64,000 nt of DNA from Flavobacterium sp. 1355 (GCF_017833415.1 NZ_JAFICC010000004.1:248001-312000); one strand, 5' to 3'; counted from the first letter of the stretch, positions 45,625 through 54,790 are shown. Made by a program: numbers and translations. The notes: generated from the sequence alone by a model not told the origin.

Positions 45625-45755
45625 AATAAAAAATTAAGAATTATATAATTCGTTAAAAGTATTTGTTTTATAAGATAATTCCTAATTTTTTAATTTAATA
45701 GTTAAAGATATATGATAATTGTAAATTATAGGTAAAAATATGAAGTTTAAAACAA

Positions 45756-45787
45756 CAAAAAAGGAAATCGAAAGATTTCCTTTTTTG
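45756..45787. terminator. Terminator downstream of terC
   Basis: AAAAGGAAATC / GATTTCCTTTT stem, loop GAAA, followed by TTT. It lies between the terC stop (minus strand) and the start region of the T9SS gene. Confidence 0.85.
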
Positions 45788-45809
45788 TTATAACATATGT
45801 TTTTAAAAA

Positions 45810-46775
45810 TTAATCCAAATCGGCATCAGTAAGTTCTTTCTCTTTTCCAAACTTTAGAGAAACCAATATTCCGACTAAAAGTGAGACTGCAATAAAACCT
45901 AAAGAAGCCCATTCTGGTAGGTGAATCCAATCGTGAAGTAACATTTTTAATCCAACAAAAGCTAGAATAGCAACTAAGCTATATTCTAAGTAACTGAATT
46001 TTGCCAGCATATTGGCAAGGAAAAAATACATAGAACGCAATCCAAGAATAGCAAAGATATTAGAACTGAATACCAAAAATGGATCAGATGTAATAGCAAG
46101 AATAGCAGGAACACTATCTACGGCAAAAAGAACATCCATCACTTCAATTACAATCAAAGCAACAAATAAAGGTGTTGCGGCTTTTCTGGCCGTTTTTGTC
46201 GAAATAAAGAATTTCTCCCCATCCATTTCAGACGTAATCGGAATAATTTTTCCCAGAGTTTTATATATAAAAGAATCCTTTGGATGAAAATCTTCTTCTT
46301 CTCCTGTAAATAACATTTTTATAGCAGTAAATAATAAGAAGGCACCAAAGAGATAAGTCGTCCAGGTAAATCTGTTAATCAGCATTACACCAAAGAAAAT
46401 CATTAAGCCGCGAAAAACCACAGCACCAATAATTCCCCAGAATAAAACACGGTGCTGGTATTTTTGAGGTATTTTGAAAGAAGCAAAAATAATCGCAATA
46501 ACAAAAATATTATCAACACTTAATGAAAGCTCTATTAAGTAACCCGTAATAAACTTCATCGAAGCAACTGCAGGTTTCAGTTTATCAGGATTGGCAATAT
46601 AATCTGTTGTGTAAAGCCAGTAGATTACGCCAGAAAACAAAAATGACAATGTGACCCAAATCAGAGTCCATTTGCTTGCCTCTTTGGTACTAATAATATG
46701 CGGGTTTTTATTGAAAACTCCCAAATCTAAAGCAAGAATAAGTACAACGCCTACCAAAAATAAAATCCAGACCAT
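45810..46775 (-). CDS. TerC/Alx-family membrane protein
   Basis: The 321-residue integral membrane protein has nine or so hydrophobic segments. Family motifs are the acidic residues in ELSLSVDNIFVIAIIFAS and EVMDVLFAVDSVPAILAI, which in TerC/Alx proteins bind metal. Members are linked to Mn(II) export and metal/tellurite resistance. The second acidic motif in the middle of the membrane region is intact. The C-terminus (KEKELTDADLD) is acidic. Confidence 0.92.
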   Translation of the reverse strand: MVWILFLVGVVLILALDLGVFNKNPHIISTKEASKWTLIWVTLSFLFSGVIYWLYTTDYIANPDKLKPAVASMKFITGYLIELSLSVDNIFVIAIIFASFKIPQKYQHRVLFWGIIGAVVFRGLMIFFGVMLINRFTWTTYLFGAFLLFTAIKMLFTGEEEDFHPKDSFIYKTLGKIIPITSEMDGEKFFISTKTARKAATPLFVALIVIEVMDVLFAVDSVPAILAITSDPFLVFSSNIFAILGLRSMYFFLANMLAKFSYLEYSLVAILAFVGLKMLLHDWIHLPEWASLGFIAVSLLVGILVSLKFGKEKELTDADLD

Positions 46776-46954
46776 TATAAGATAATTTTTAAATGATTTA
46801 CAAAGATAAGTTTTGATGTTTAACTTAAAAATTAATTATTAGAAAATTACTTTCAATTTTAGTTAAGATTTAGGTGTTAATACCAGACAGGTGTTAAAAA
46901 GCTGTCTGGTTTTGGTTATGCAGGCTCAGCTTTGGTAAAAGTTTCCACATGATC

Positions 46955-47056
46955 TTGTCATTCCGAGGAATGAGGGATCATACTGGCAGATCGATAAAGA
47001 TTGGCGGCATTCTTCGTGGAGTTTCTTGTGTGTTCCCTCATTCCTCTGGATGACAA
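46955..47056. repeat. Inverted repeat TTGTCATTCCGAGGAATGAG
   Basis: Left arm TTGTCATTCCGAGGAATGAG (46955-46977 with GGA) pairs with right arm TCCCTCATTCCTCTGGATGA (to 47056, ending CAAA). It belongs to the same broad class as the TGTCATCCTGAGCG repeats at 31497 and 63393. Confidence 0.8.
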
Positions 47057-47065
47057 ACTGTGCGA

Positions 47066-47101
47066 CAAAAAAAAAGAGGCTGCCTTTTGGGCAGCCTCTT
47101 T
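47066..47101 (-). terminator. Terminator of the minus-strand glutamine synthetase gene
   Basis: AGAGGCTGCC / GGCAGCCTCT stem with loop TTTTG, followed on the minus strand by at least nine T. Confidence 0.9.
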
Positions 47102-47121
47102 AGGTATAATCTAAGCTTAAA

Positions 47122-48138
47122 TTACAACGCTGATTTAACAGTTTTGATAATTCTTGCAGCAATTTTGTATGGATCTCCGTTTGAAGCTGGTCTTCTGTCT
47201 TCTAACCATCCTTTCCATCCTTTTTGAACAGTCATTAAAGGAATTCTGATAGAACATCCTCTGTCTGAAACTCCATAAGAGAAATCGTGAATAGAAGCAG
47301 TTTCGTGTTTACCAGTCAAACGTTGGTCATTGTAAGCACCGTAAACCGCGATATGCTCAGCAGTAACAGGACGGAAAGCCTCACAAATTCTTTCGTAAGT
47401 TGCCTGATCTCCACATGTTCTTAAAACTTCGTTAGAAAAGTTAGCGTGCATTCCAGAACCATTCCAGTCAGTATCTCCTAGAGGTTTTGGGTGGTATTCG
47501 ATATAGTAACCATATTTTTCAGTCAAACGATCTAATAAGTAACGAGCAACCCAAATTTCGTCTCCGGCTTTTTTTGCACCTTTAGCGAATAATTGGAATT
47601 CCCATTGTCCGCAGGCAACCTCTTGGTTAATACCTTCAAAGTTAATTCCGGCAGCGATACATAAGTCAGCATGTTCTTCTACTAATTTTCTTCCGTGAGT
47701 GTTTTTTCCACCTACAGAACAGTAGTACATACCTTGTGGAGCAGGATAACCTCCAACAGGGAAACCTAATGGCAATAAAGTTTTAGTATCCATGATAAAG
47801 TATTCTTGTTCAAAACCAAACCAGAAATCTTCATTATCATCATCAATAGTAGCTCTACCGTTAGAAGGGTGTGGAGTTCCGTCAGCATACATAACCTCTG
47901 ACATTACTAACCAACCGTTGATACGAGTTGGATCAGGATAAATTGCAACAGGTACTAAAAGACAGTCAGAAGAACCACCTTCAGCTTGTTTTGTTGATGA
48001 ACCATCAAATGACCAGTTTCCAAGTTCTTCTAATGTTCCTTTGAAATTTTCGTGTTCTTCAACTTTAGTTTTACTTCTAAGATTTTGAGTTGGTTCATAT
48101 CCATCTAACCAAATGTACTCTAACTTAATTTTAGCCAT
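47122..48138 (-). CDS. glnA: Glutamine synthetase, eukaryotic-like type (GSII)
   Basis: The 338-residue enzyme makes glutamine from glutamate, ammonia and ATP. It is much shorter than GSI (about 470). Motifs are WSFDGSSTKQAEGGSSDCLL, EDFWFGFEQEYFI, GMYYCSVGGKN, WNGSGMHANFSNE and HETASIHDFSYGVSDRGCSI. This matches the GSII (beta-grasp) type, common in Bacteroidota. Divergent from the type III gene at 48566, sharing a 427-bp control region. Confidence 0.93.
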   Translation of the reverse strand: MAKIKLEYIWLDGYEPTQNLRSKTKVEEHENFKGTLEELGNWSFDGSSTKQAEGGSSDCLLVPVAIYPDPTRINGWLVMSEVMYADGTPHPSNGRATIDDDNEDFWFGFEQEYFIMDTKTLLPLGFPVGGYPAPQGMYYCSVGGKNTHGRKLVEEHADLCIAAGINFEGINQEVACGQWEFQLFAKGAKKAGDEIWVARYLLDRLTEKYGYYIEYHPKPLGDTDWNGSGMHANFSNEVLRTCGDQATYERICEAFRPVTAEHIAVYGAYNDQRLTGKHETASIHDFSYGVSDRGCSIRIPLMTVQKGWKGWLEDRRPASNGDPYKIAARIIKTVKSAL

Positions 48139-48173
48139 AATAATATAAATTTATTTTTTTTGTTTTTTCGCTG

Positions 48174-48201
48174 GGTCAAATATAGATTTATTTTTTTGAC
48201 C
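48174..48201. promoter_or_regulatory. Dyad GGTCAAA-N14-TTTGACC over the minus-strand -7 box
   Basis: GGTCAAA (48174-48180) and TTTGACC (48195-48201) are perfect inverted repeats 14 bp apart. They overlap the minus-strand TATATTTG box (48177-48184). A protein bound here would block or control transcription of the gene at 47122. Confidence 0.5.
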
Positions 48202-48509
48202 GTAAAAATTAGGGGGCTATTTTGTTTAATGAAGTATTATTTTTTAGAGAAGCGCAATTTTCACAGGGGTATATTTTTAAAAAATCATTTTTTAATACCT
48301 TAAAAATATAAATTCGTAATAATTAGGGGTAAATTTTGAATTTACTACGCAATGAATTACGAAAAATTGTTTATTTAATCAAGAATATTACTATAAAATG
48401 TTATATTTCTTTAAATCAATTTCGATATTCTTTGAAAAAAGCATCTTTTGTTGAAAAATCTTCGCATAAAATTTTACTGTTTAAGTTCTAAACGGGCTGT
48501 TTAATTATT

Positions 48510-48517
48510 TATATTTG
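48510..48517 (+). promoter_or_regulatory. -7 box of the type III glutamine synthetase gene (TATATTTG)
   Basis: TATATTTG fits TAnnTTTG and lies 49 bp upstream of the ATG at 48566. The -33 position is weak. Confidence 0.55.
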
Positions 48518-48565
48518 TTCCTCTGTTTTTATAGAAAAATAATATGAATTTTAAAACTTATATAC

Positions 48566-50755
48566 ATGTCAACATTACGTTTTCAGGCTTTAAAGGAAGC
48601 TTCTACGAGAAAGCCGGTGCATTTTGAAGAAATTGATAGAAAATCTAACCTTTTTGGTGCAAATGTGTTTAATGAAAAAGCAATGAAGCAATATTTGACT
48701 TCAGATGCTTTTAAAGGAGTAAGAGATGCAATTCAGCACGGGACTAAAATAGAAAGAAAACTGGCCGATTATATCGCGATGGGCATGAAGGAATGGGCAC
48801 TTGCCAAAGGTGTAACGCATTATACACACTGGTTTCAGCCACTTACGGGGACAACTGCAGAAAAGCACGATGCTTTTTTTGAAACCTCTTATGATGGAAG
48901 TGACCCTGTAGAAAAATTTGGCGGAGCACAATTGGTACAGCAGGAACCGGATGCATCGAGTTTTCCGAATGGCGGAATCAGAAACACATTCGAAGCAAGA
49001 GGTTATACAGCCTGGGACCCGACCTCTCCGGCATTTATATATGGTACAACTTTATGTATTCCGACAGTATTTATTGCTTATACAGGTGAAGCTCTGGATA
49101 ATAAAATTCCGTTGTTAAGAGCCTTATCTGCAATGGATGAAGCAGCAACCGAAGTCTGCAGATATTTTGATAAAAACGTAAAAAAAGTAACAGCAACGCT
49201 AGGATGGGAACAGGAATATTTCCTGATTGATAAAGCTTTGGCTAATTCTCGTCCCGACTTAATGATGACAGGAAGAACCTTATTAGGACATACTTCTGCA
49301 AAAGGACAACAATTAGACGATCATTATTTTGGTTCAATTCCAACTCGTGCCTTAACTTATATGAGAGATTTGGAGCAGGAATGCATGTTATTGGGAATTC
49401 CGGTAAAAACACGTCATAATGAGGTTGCACCAAATCAGTTTGAGCTGGCACCTATTTTTGAAGAAACCAATCTTGCAGTCGATCACAACTCCTTATTAAT
49501 GGATGTAATGCAGAGAGTAGCAGAACGTCATGACTTTAAAGTATTATTTCACGAAAAACCATTCAAAGGCGTAAACGGTTCAGGAAAACACAATAACTGG
49601 TCACTGGCAACAGATACAGGAGTTAACTTATTAAGTCCGAGCAAGACACCAATGAGTAATTTACAATTTCTGACTTTCTTTATCAATACTATAAAAGCTG
49701 TAAACGATTACGAAACCTTGTTGAGAGCCTCTATTGCAACAGCAAGTAACGATCACAGGTTAGGAGCAAACGAAGCGCCCCCGGCAATTATTTCTGTTTT
49801 TATCGGAGCACAATTGACGAAAGTTTTGTCTGAATTGGAAAGTGTTACGACAGGTAAGTTATCTCCTGAAGAAAAAACAGATTTAAAACTAAATGTAGTG
49901 GGGAAAATTCCGGATGTTCTTTTAGATAATACTGACCGAAACAGAACATCACCTTTTGCTTTTACCGGAAACAAGTTTGAGTTCAGAGCGGTGGGTTCAA
50001 ATGCAAACTGTTCAAATGCAATGACTACACTAAATGCAATTGTGGCCAAGCAATTAAAAGACTTTAAAATAGAAGTCGATTCTTTGATTGATTCAAAAGA
50101 CATGAAAAAGGACGATGCTATTTTTAATGTCCTAAGAGAATACATCAAACAATCTAAAAAAATACTTTTTGAAGGTGACGGTTACAGCGACGCCTGGGAA
50201 AAAGAAGCTGCAAAAAGAGGGTTAAGTAATTTTAAAACTACTCCCGAAGCTATCAAAGCAAAGGTTTCTAAACAAGCATTAGACTTATTCGCTGAATTAG
50301 GGATTTTTAATCATGTCGAAGCCGAAGCACGTTATGAGATTGAATTAGAAGAGTATACTAAGAAAATTCAGATTGAAGGAAGAGTTTTGGGTGATATTTC
50401 AAGAAATCACGTAATTCCGACAGCTATTCGTTATCAAAATACTTTGATTGAAAACGTAAAGGGATTAAAAGAGATTTTTGGTAAGGAGTTTGAAACTATT
50501 GCCAAAGAGCAAATTGTCCTTATAAAAGAAATCTCAGGTCACATTGAAGGAATCAATTCTAAAGTTTTGGCAATGACCAACGAACGTAGAAATGCAAATC
50601 AATTAACAGATGCCCAACAAATGGCAGAAGCGTATTGCAATAAAGTTAAGCCTTATTTTGAAGACATTCGTAATCACTGTGATAAATTAGAATTATTAGT
50701 AGACGACGAAAGCTGGACATTGACTAAATACAGAGAACTGTTATTTACTAAATAA
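48566..50755 (+). CDS. glnN: Glutamine synthetase type III
   Basis: The 729-residue enzyme is a GSIII, the long dodecameric form typical of Bacteroidota and cyanobacteria. Motifs: THWFQPLTGTTAEKHDAFFE, ATLGWEQEYFLIDKAL (Glu metal ligands), RHNEVAPNQFELAPIFEETN, NGSGKHNNWSLATD and FRAVGSNANCSNAMTTLNAI, all diagnostic of GSIII. Having both GSII and GSIII side by side in divergent orientation suggests use under different nitrogen states. Cytoplasmic. Confidence 0.97.
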   Translation: MSTLRFQALKEASTRKPVHFEEIDRKSNLFGANVFNEKAMKQYLTSDAFKGVRDAIQHGTKIERKLADYIAMGMKEWALAKGVTHYTHWFQPLTGTTAEKHDAFFETSYDGSDPVEKFGGAQLVQQEPDASSFPNGGIRNTFEARGYTAWDPTSPAFIYGTTLCIPTVFIAYTGEALDNKIPLLRALSAMDEAATEVCRYFDKNVKKVTATLGWEQEYFLIDKALANSRPDLMMTGRTLLGHTSAKGQQLDDHYFGSIPTRALTYMRDLEQECMLLGIPVKTRHNEVAPNQFELAPIFEETNLAVDHNSLLMDVMQRVAERHDFKVLFHEKPFKGVNGSGKHNNWSLATDTGVNLLSPSKTPMSNLQFLTFFINTIKAVNDYETLLRASIATASNDHRLGANEAPPAIISVFIGAQLTKVLSELESVTTGKLSPEEKTDLKLNVVGKIPDVLLDNTDRNRTSPFAFTGNKFEFRAVGSNANCSNAMTTLNAIVAKQLKDFKIEVDSLIDSKDMKKDDAIFNVLREYIKQSKKILFEGDGYSDAWEKEAAKRGLSNFKTTPEAIKAKVSKQALDLFAELGIFNHVEAEARYEIELEEYTKKIQIEGRVLGDISRNHVIPTAIRYQNTLIENVKGLKEIFGKEFETIAKEQIVLIKEISGHIEGINSKVLAMTNERRNANQLTDAQQMAEAYCNKVKPYFEDIRNHCDKLELLVDDESWTLTKYRELLFTK

Positions 50756-50761
50756 TTTTTT

Positions 50762-50965
50762 TTGCCACGAATTGCACAAATTTTCACGAATTCTATTTTG
50801 GATTTTTCGCTAAATAATAATGAACAAAAATCATCCGCTAAGGATGATTTTTGCTTTATAAAAATTTGTGCTAATTCGTGTAATTTGTGGTAAATAATTC
50901 TGCTCAATCCTTAAACCATAAAATAATTTTAATTAGTGAAAATTAGTGCAATTCGTGGCAAAAAC
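50762..50965. repeat. Nested inverted repeat with terminator after glnN
   Basis: CCACGAATTGCACAAATTTT is mirrored by AAAATTTGTGCTAATTCGTG and again by TTAGTGCAATTCGTGG. In the centre is AAAATCATCC / GGATGATTTT (50826-50852). The family resembles the other spacer palindromes but with a different core. Confidence 0.75.
50826..50852 (+). terminator. Terminator hairpin of glnN
   Basis: AAAAATCATCC / GGATGATTTTT stem with a GCTAA loop. Confidence 0.75.
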
Positions 50966-51014
50966 TTTTTCACAATCAATATAAGGAATCATTCAAAGAA
51001 TTAAAAAAAGGGAT

Positions 51015-51022
51015 TATCTTTG
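51015..51022 (+). promoter_or_regulatory. -7 box of purM (TATCTTTG)
   Basis: TATCTTTG fits TAnnTTTG, 27 bp upstream of the purM ATG at 51049. Confidence 0.6.
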
Positions 51023-51048
51023 CACCACATCAACACAAACAAATTTTC

Positions 51049-52227
51049 ATGAGTTCAGATTCTAGCAAAAGGTACGCACAAAGAGGTGTTTCGGCATCAA
51101 AAGAAGACGTACACAACGCCATAAAAAATATCGATAAAGGTTTATTTCCTCAGGCATTTTGTAAAATTGTTCCTGATTATTTAACTCAGGATGCTGATTA
51201 TTGCTTAATTATGCACGCAGACGGAGCCGGTACAAAATCATCTTTGGCTTATATGTACTGGAAAGAAACTGGCGATATTTCGGTTTGGAAAGGAATTGCT
51301 CAGGATGCTCTTATCATGAATATTGACGATTTATTATGTGTTGGTGCAACAGATAATATCTTGCTTTCTTCAACAATCGGAAGAAATAAAAACCTAATTC
51401 CGGCAGAGGTAATCTCTGCAATTATTAACGGAACAGAAGAATTAATCAACGAATTAAAATCTTTTGGAGTAACCATTCATTCAACAGGTGGAGAAACCGC
51501 CGATGTTGGAGATGTTGTTCGTACGATTATTGTAGATTCTACCGTAACAGCTCGTATGAAACGCAGCAATGTTGTAGATAATGCTAATATAAAAGCAGGA
51601 GACGTAATTGTTGGGTTGGCATCTTTTGGTCAGGCAACTTACGAGAAAAGCTATAATGGCGGAATGGGAAGTAACGGATTAACTTCTGCACGTCACGACG
51701 TTTTCGGAAAATATCTGGCTAAAAAATACCCTGAAAGTTATGACGCCCTTGTTCCGGAAGAATTGATTTATTCTGGTCAGGTAAATTTAACAGATGAAGT
51801 GGAGAACAGCCCAATAAATGCGGGTCAGTTGGTACTTTCTCCAACAAGAACGTACGCACCAATAATCAAGAAAATTTTAGATACTTATACTCCAAATGAA
51901 ATTCACGGAATGGTACATTGTAGTGGAGGAGCACAGACTAAAATTCTACATTTCGTTCAAAATCTACATATTATAAAAGACAATTTATTCCCGGTTCCAC
52001 CATTGTTCAAACTAATTCAGGAGCAGTCAAAAACCGATTGGAAAGAAATGTATCAGGTTTTTAACTGCGGTCATAGAATGGAAATTTATGTACCTGAAAA
52101 TATTGCTCAGGATATAATTGAAATTTCAAAATCATTCAATGTTGATGCACAAATCGTTGGTAGAGTAGAAGTGGCCGATGCTAAGAAACTTACTATTACA
52201 AGCGAATACGGAACATTCGAATATTAG
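51049..52227 (+). CDS. purM: Phosphoribosylformylglycinamidine cyclo-ligase (AIR synthase)
   Basis: The 392-residue enzyme makes AIR from FGAM with ATP in purine synthesis. Motifs: MHADGAGTKSSLAYMYWKET, IAQDALIMNIDDLLCVGATD, STGGETADVGDVVRTIIVDS and GMVHCSGGAQTKILHFVQNL. It is a little longer than the E. coli form (345), as usual in Bacteroidota. The small gene at 52314 follows 87 bp downstream. Confidence 0.93.
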   Translation: MSSDSSKRYAQRGVSASKEDVHNAIKNIDKGLFPQAFCKIVPDYLTQDADYCLIMHADGAGTKSSLAYMYWKETGDISVWKGIAQDALIMNIDDLLCVGATDNILLSSTIGRNKNLIPAEVISAIINGTEELINELKSFGVTIHSTGGETADVGDVVRTIIVDSTVTARMKRSNVVDNANIKAGDVIVGLASFGQATYEKSYNGGMGSNGLTSARHDVFGKYLAKKYPESYDALVPEELIYSGQVNLTDEVENSPINAGQLVLSPTRTYAPIIKKILDTYTPNEIHGMVHCSGGAQTKILHFVQNLHIIKDNLFPVPPLFKLIQEQSKTDWKEMYQVFNCGHRMEIYVPENIAQDIIEISKSFNVDAQIVGRVEVADAKKLTITSEYGTFEY

Positions 52228-52310
52228 AACAAACACGAATTTCACAAATTTCACAAATTTCACAAATTTATTCGTGGAAATTGGTGAAATTTGTGTTTAA
52301 AAAACAGCAG
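52228..52310. repeat. Short tandem and inverted repeat after purM
   Basis: TTTCACAAA is repeated three times, then mirrored by GTGGAAATTGGTGAAATTTGTG. It can form a hairpin and may attenuate the downstream gene. Confidence 0.65.
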
Positions 52311-52313
52311 GCT

Positions 52314-52670
52314 ATGTACGAATTACTTTTTTGGAGATATTTAGACGAAATTTACCTAAACCATCATGAGGTTTACGAATCCCTTGTTGAGAAAGAAGAA
52401 GTTGAAGGTCTGGAAATTCTTCCGGTTGAAGTAATCCTAAATCGTATCAATTCTGTTTTTTCAAAATGGGAAAGAGTCGATGAAAACAGCTGGAAAAATA
52501 ACGACGGAAAAGGTGCTTTTCAGGTAATTACAACACCACAAAGCGTAAAAATAGATTGTTACGGAACCGAAGGAAAAACAATGAATAAGTTAGTCGATGT
52601 AATGGCAGAATTCAAATGTCCGCTTTACGATCCTCAAGTTCCTGAGCGTTATGATGAAATGAGTGAATAG
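52314..52670 (+). CDS. Conserved hypothetical protein downstream of purM
   Basis: The 118-residue acidic protein starts MYELLFWRYLDEIYLNHHEV and contains VEGLEILPVEVILNRINSVF and WERVDENSWKNNDGKGAFQV. The preferred start is the ATG at 52314; the frame opens earlier (52281, TTG) inside the repeat but that region is not coding-like. No signal peptide. Not recognised. Co-transcription with purM is possible. Confidence 0.65.
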   Translation: MYELLFWRYLDEIYLNHHEVYESLVEKEEVEGLEILPVEVILNRINSVFSKWERVDENSWKNNDGKGAFQVITTPQSVKIDCYGTEGKTMNKLVDVMAEFKCPLYDPQVPERYDEMSE

Positions 52671-52679
52671 GTTTTTATT

Positions 52680-52790
52680 TTAAACTTTGCGCAACTTCGT
52701 GAAATCTTGGCGAGTCTCTGCGAAATAAGTAAGTTATAACACAAAGATGCACTAAGATTTCACAGAGGCACACAAAGAATAAAAATAGGA
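52680..52790. repeat. Imperfect inverted repeat after the small conserved gene
   Basis: AACTTTGCGCAACTTCGTGA and AAATAAGTAAGTTATAACAC, then AAGATGCACTAAGATTTCAC and AGAGGCACACAAAG, are arms of the CAAAG/CTTTG spacer family. It separates this gene from the convergent gene at 52890. Confidence 0.6.
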
Positions 52791-52889
52791 GTTCAACAAC
52801 TAATTTTAATTTCTCATACAATATTATCCTAGAAGACGATTTAATTTTATTCCATTGGAATTTAAAATTTTGGAATTTAAATTTAATAA

Positions 52890-53513
52890 CTACCCATCCT
52901 TCAATAATAAACCCTGTTCTTTTCTAATTTTAGCGACCAATTGATCAACATAGGTTTTTATTTTCTGCGGAAGTGAATTCCAGGTGGGATCCTTTTTAAA
53001 ACTTCTTCCATAATCTAAATCAGATTCGACTGCGCGAATAACATATTTTTTGTTTTTATAAACAATAATAATTTTTACACGTCTTATTTCGTCATATTCT
53101 GTTCTGGTTCCATAGACAATTACGGGATCAATATAACCATCACCATCTAGATCTTTGGTATTGCAGTATTTTGTCCAAAACCAAATAGTTGTTTCCTTCG
53201 GAATAGTATCTTCGAGCAAATCATTGATTCTCCATTTTTCAATAAAGCCTCCATGATCATTCATGACACAAATTGTCTGAATCTTAGTATTTAAAGTATC
53301 TTTTTTTGAGATGCTTTTTTTGTTTTCAGTAAAAATTAAATCATAAACTCCGCCTTTATCGCTGTATTCAAAAGCCTTATAAATAGGAAAATCCGAAACT
53401 TCATTAAGCTCTCTTTGTGTTATTTGTTCTTTTGTTAATCTATAACTTTCAGTTTTTTGAGAAAAACCAAGTATTGAATTTATTAGAAACAGAAATAAAA
53501 ATATTTTTTTCAT
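52890..53513 (-). CDS. Secreted protein of the M949_RS01915-like surface polysaccharide group
   Basis: The 207-residue product has a signal peptide (LFLFLINSILGFSQK). It contains an EF-hand-like CNTKDLDGDGYIDPVIVYGT (about residue 120) and VKIIIVYKNKKYVIRAVESD. I recall this pattern in the group named after Riemerella M949_RS01915, linked to surface polysaccharide by mutant phenotype; the link here rests on that memory. Not in an operon: the downstream gene is convergent. Confidence 0.6.
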   Translation of the reverse strand: MKKIFLFLFLINSILGFSQKTESYRLTKEQITQRELNEVSDFPIYKAFEYSDKGGVYDLIFTENKKSISKKDTLNTKIQTICVMNDHGGFIEKWRINDLLEDTIPKETTIWFWTKYCNTKDLDGDGYIDPVIVYGTRTEYDEIRRVKIIIVYKNKKYVIRAVESDLDYGRSFKKDPTWNSLPQKIKTYVDQLVAKIRKEQGLLLKDG

Positions 53514-53611
53514 CAGGCGTTTAGTTTATAATCCAAAGATATTTAAATGTATTTAGTTTAAAATTTAAATTTATTGTAATTTTCTAAACTCGAAATAATT
53601 ATAAAAACTTC

Positions 53612-54491
53612 ATGAATATGCCTCAAAAAACCGACTCTCGTTTTGTGATTGGAATTTTACTACTTGCCTTTACAATTAGTATAAATGCACAGAAAAAGAC
53701 TGACGAACTTAGAAATCTAATTCAATATGTTGATCCAATGATTGGAACAGCAAAAATGGGACATACTTATCCCGGTGCAACAGTTCCTTTTGGAAGTGTT
53801 CAGTTAAGTCCCGAAACAGATACAATTGCATACAGTTTAAACGGGAAATATAATGGCGAAGTTTATAAATACTGTGCAGGTTATCAGCATGAAGATAAAA
53901 CTATTGTTGGGTTCAGCCACACACATTTCAGCGGAACCGGGCATTCTGACTTAGGAGATTTTCTAATTATGCCGACAACAGGAAAATTACAATTAAATCC
54001 CGGAACAGCTTCTAAACCTTTATCAGGGTACAGATCATCATTCTCACATTCATCAGAGAAGGCAGAACCGGCCTATTACAGTGTTCTTCTGGAAGACCAT
54101 AATATCAAGGCTGAATTGACGGCAACAACCAGAGTTGGGATGCATCAATATACTTTTCCAAAATCAGATGACGCCCATATTATTCTGGATTTAACTTCCG
54201 GAATTTATAATTATGACAAAAAGAATGTCTGGACATTTGTTCGGGTCGAAAACGATACTTTAATCACAGGTTATCGCCAGACCAATGGCTGGGCAAGAAC
54301 CAGAACGGTTTATTTTGCTATGTCTTTCAGCAAACCAATAAAAAGCTACGGACAGGCAGCACAGGAAAAAAGTGTTTACAGAGGTTTTTGGGGAAGATTT
54401 GATCAAACTAAAAACTTTCCGGAAATGGCGGGTCAAAACCTAAAATTGTTTTTTGATTTTGATACCAAAGAAGGTGAGAAAATTAAAATAA
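53612..54491 (+). pseudogene. GH92 alpha-mannosidase, N-terminal half, interrupted by the IS1595-type element
   Basis: The frame starts at ATG 53612 with an export signal (FVIGILLLAFTISINAQ). It continues with GH92 N-terminal domain sequence: VDPMIGTAKMGHTYPGATVP FGSVQLSPETD, FSHTHFSGTGHSDLGDF. It stops in the inverted repeat of the element (TAA at 54494-54496) after residue 294. The target-site duplication TAAAATAA lies at 54484-54491. The rest of the gene is at 61858-63319. GH92 enzymes trim alpha-mannose from N-glycans or mannans, so this host has lost one such activity unless the element leaves. Confidence 0.95.
54484..54491. repeat. 8-bp target-site duplication, left copy (TAAAATAA)
   Basis: TAAAATAA at 54484-54491 is repeated at 61858-61865, directly outside the two terminal inverted repeats. 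An 8-bp duplication is the usual length for IS1595-family elements. Confidence 0.95.
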
Positions 54492-54515
54492 GGTAAGTAT
54501 ACCCACTTTACACCA
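54492..54515. repeat. Left terminal inverted repeat (24 bp)
   Basis: GGTAAGTATACCCACTTTAC ACCA at 54492-54515 is the exact reverse complement of 61834-61857. Confidence 0.95.
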
Positions 54516-54591
54516 AAATTAAAAAAGAGCAAATAATATCTACTTGCTCTATAACTTAATCTATAAGAGAAACCAAAAAAATCGTAGCTTG

Positions 54592-54729
54592 ATGTTCAGG
54601 TTAATTCTAATAGTTCTGTTTCTGTGTTTGTTCTTACTCATAGGGTTTTCGGGTTTAAAAATGATTCATTTTATTAAACCATCCTATTTGACAACACATC
54701 TCAAATATATTAAAAATACTAATACTTAA
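54592..54729 (+). CDS. Possible small membrane peptide
   Basis: The 45-residue frame is one hydrophobic helix after MFRL (ILIVLFLCLFLLIGFSG), then a basic tail IHFIKPSYLTTHLKYIK. It lies near the left end of the element. No promoter is evident; the start is uncertain because the frame is open upstream from 54544. A spurious reading is possible. Confidence 0.3.
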   Translation: MFRLILIVLFLCLFLLIGFSGLKMIHFIKPSYLTTHLKYIKNTNT

Positions 54730-54758
54730 TAAAACTATTAAAAATTTCTATATGTTTA

Positions 54759-54790
54759 TTGACATTATTACGTCATTTGTTGTATATTTG
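54759..54790 (+). promoter_or_regulatory. Promoter of a short transcript (TTGAC ... TATATTTG)
   Basis: TTGAC at 54759 and TATATTTG at 54783-54790 with 21 bp between. It is followed at 54797-54870 by a 14-codon frame (MVFHKSTKKENPIV) and the hairpin at 54849. No other gene follows on the plus strand until 55270. Confidence 0.5.

Larger units (their letters stand above)
46776..47121. other. Spacer with long inverted repeat and glnA terminator
   Basis: The 346-bp spacer contains the TGTCATTCCGAGGAATGAGG-type repeat (46955-47056) and the glnA terminator (47066-47101). No gene. The upstream region of terC is the first 60 bp and shows no clear promoter. Confidence 0.5.
48139..48565. other. Divergent control region of the two glutamine synthetase genes
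   Basis: The 427-bp AT-rich region holds a TATATTTG on the minus strand (48177-48184) and on the plus strand (48510-48517). The minus one is flanked by a GGTCAAA / TTTGACC dyad. No other gene is visible. It is a likely site of nitrogen control. Confidence 0.6.

Noticed and set aside
52228..52310. Triple TTTCACAAA as a CRISPR array
   Set aside because: The units are 9 bp and contiguous, without spacers or cas genes.
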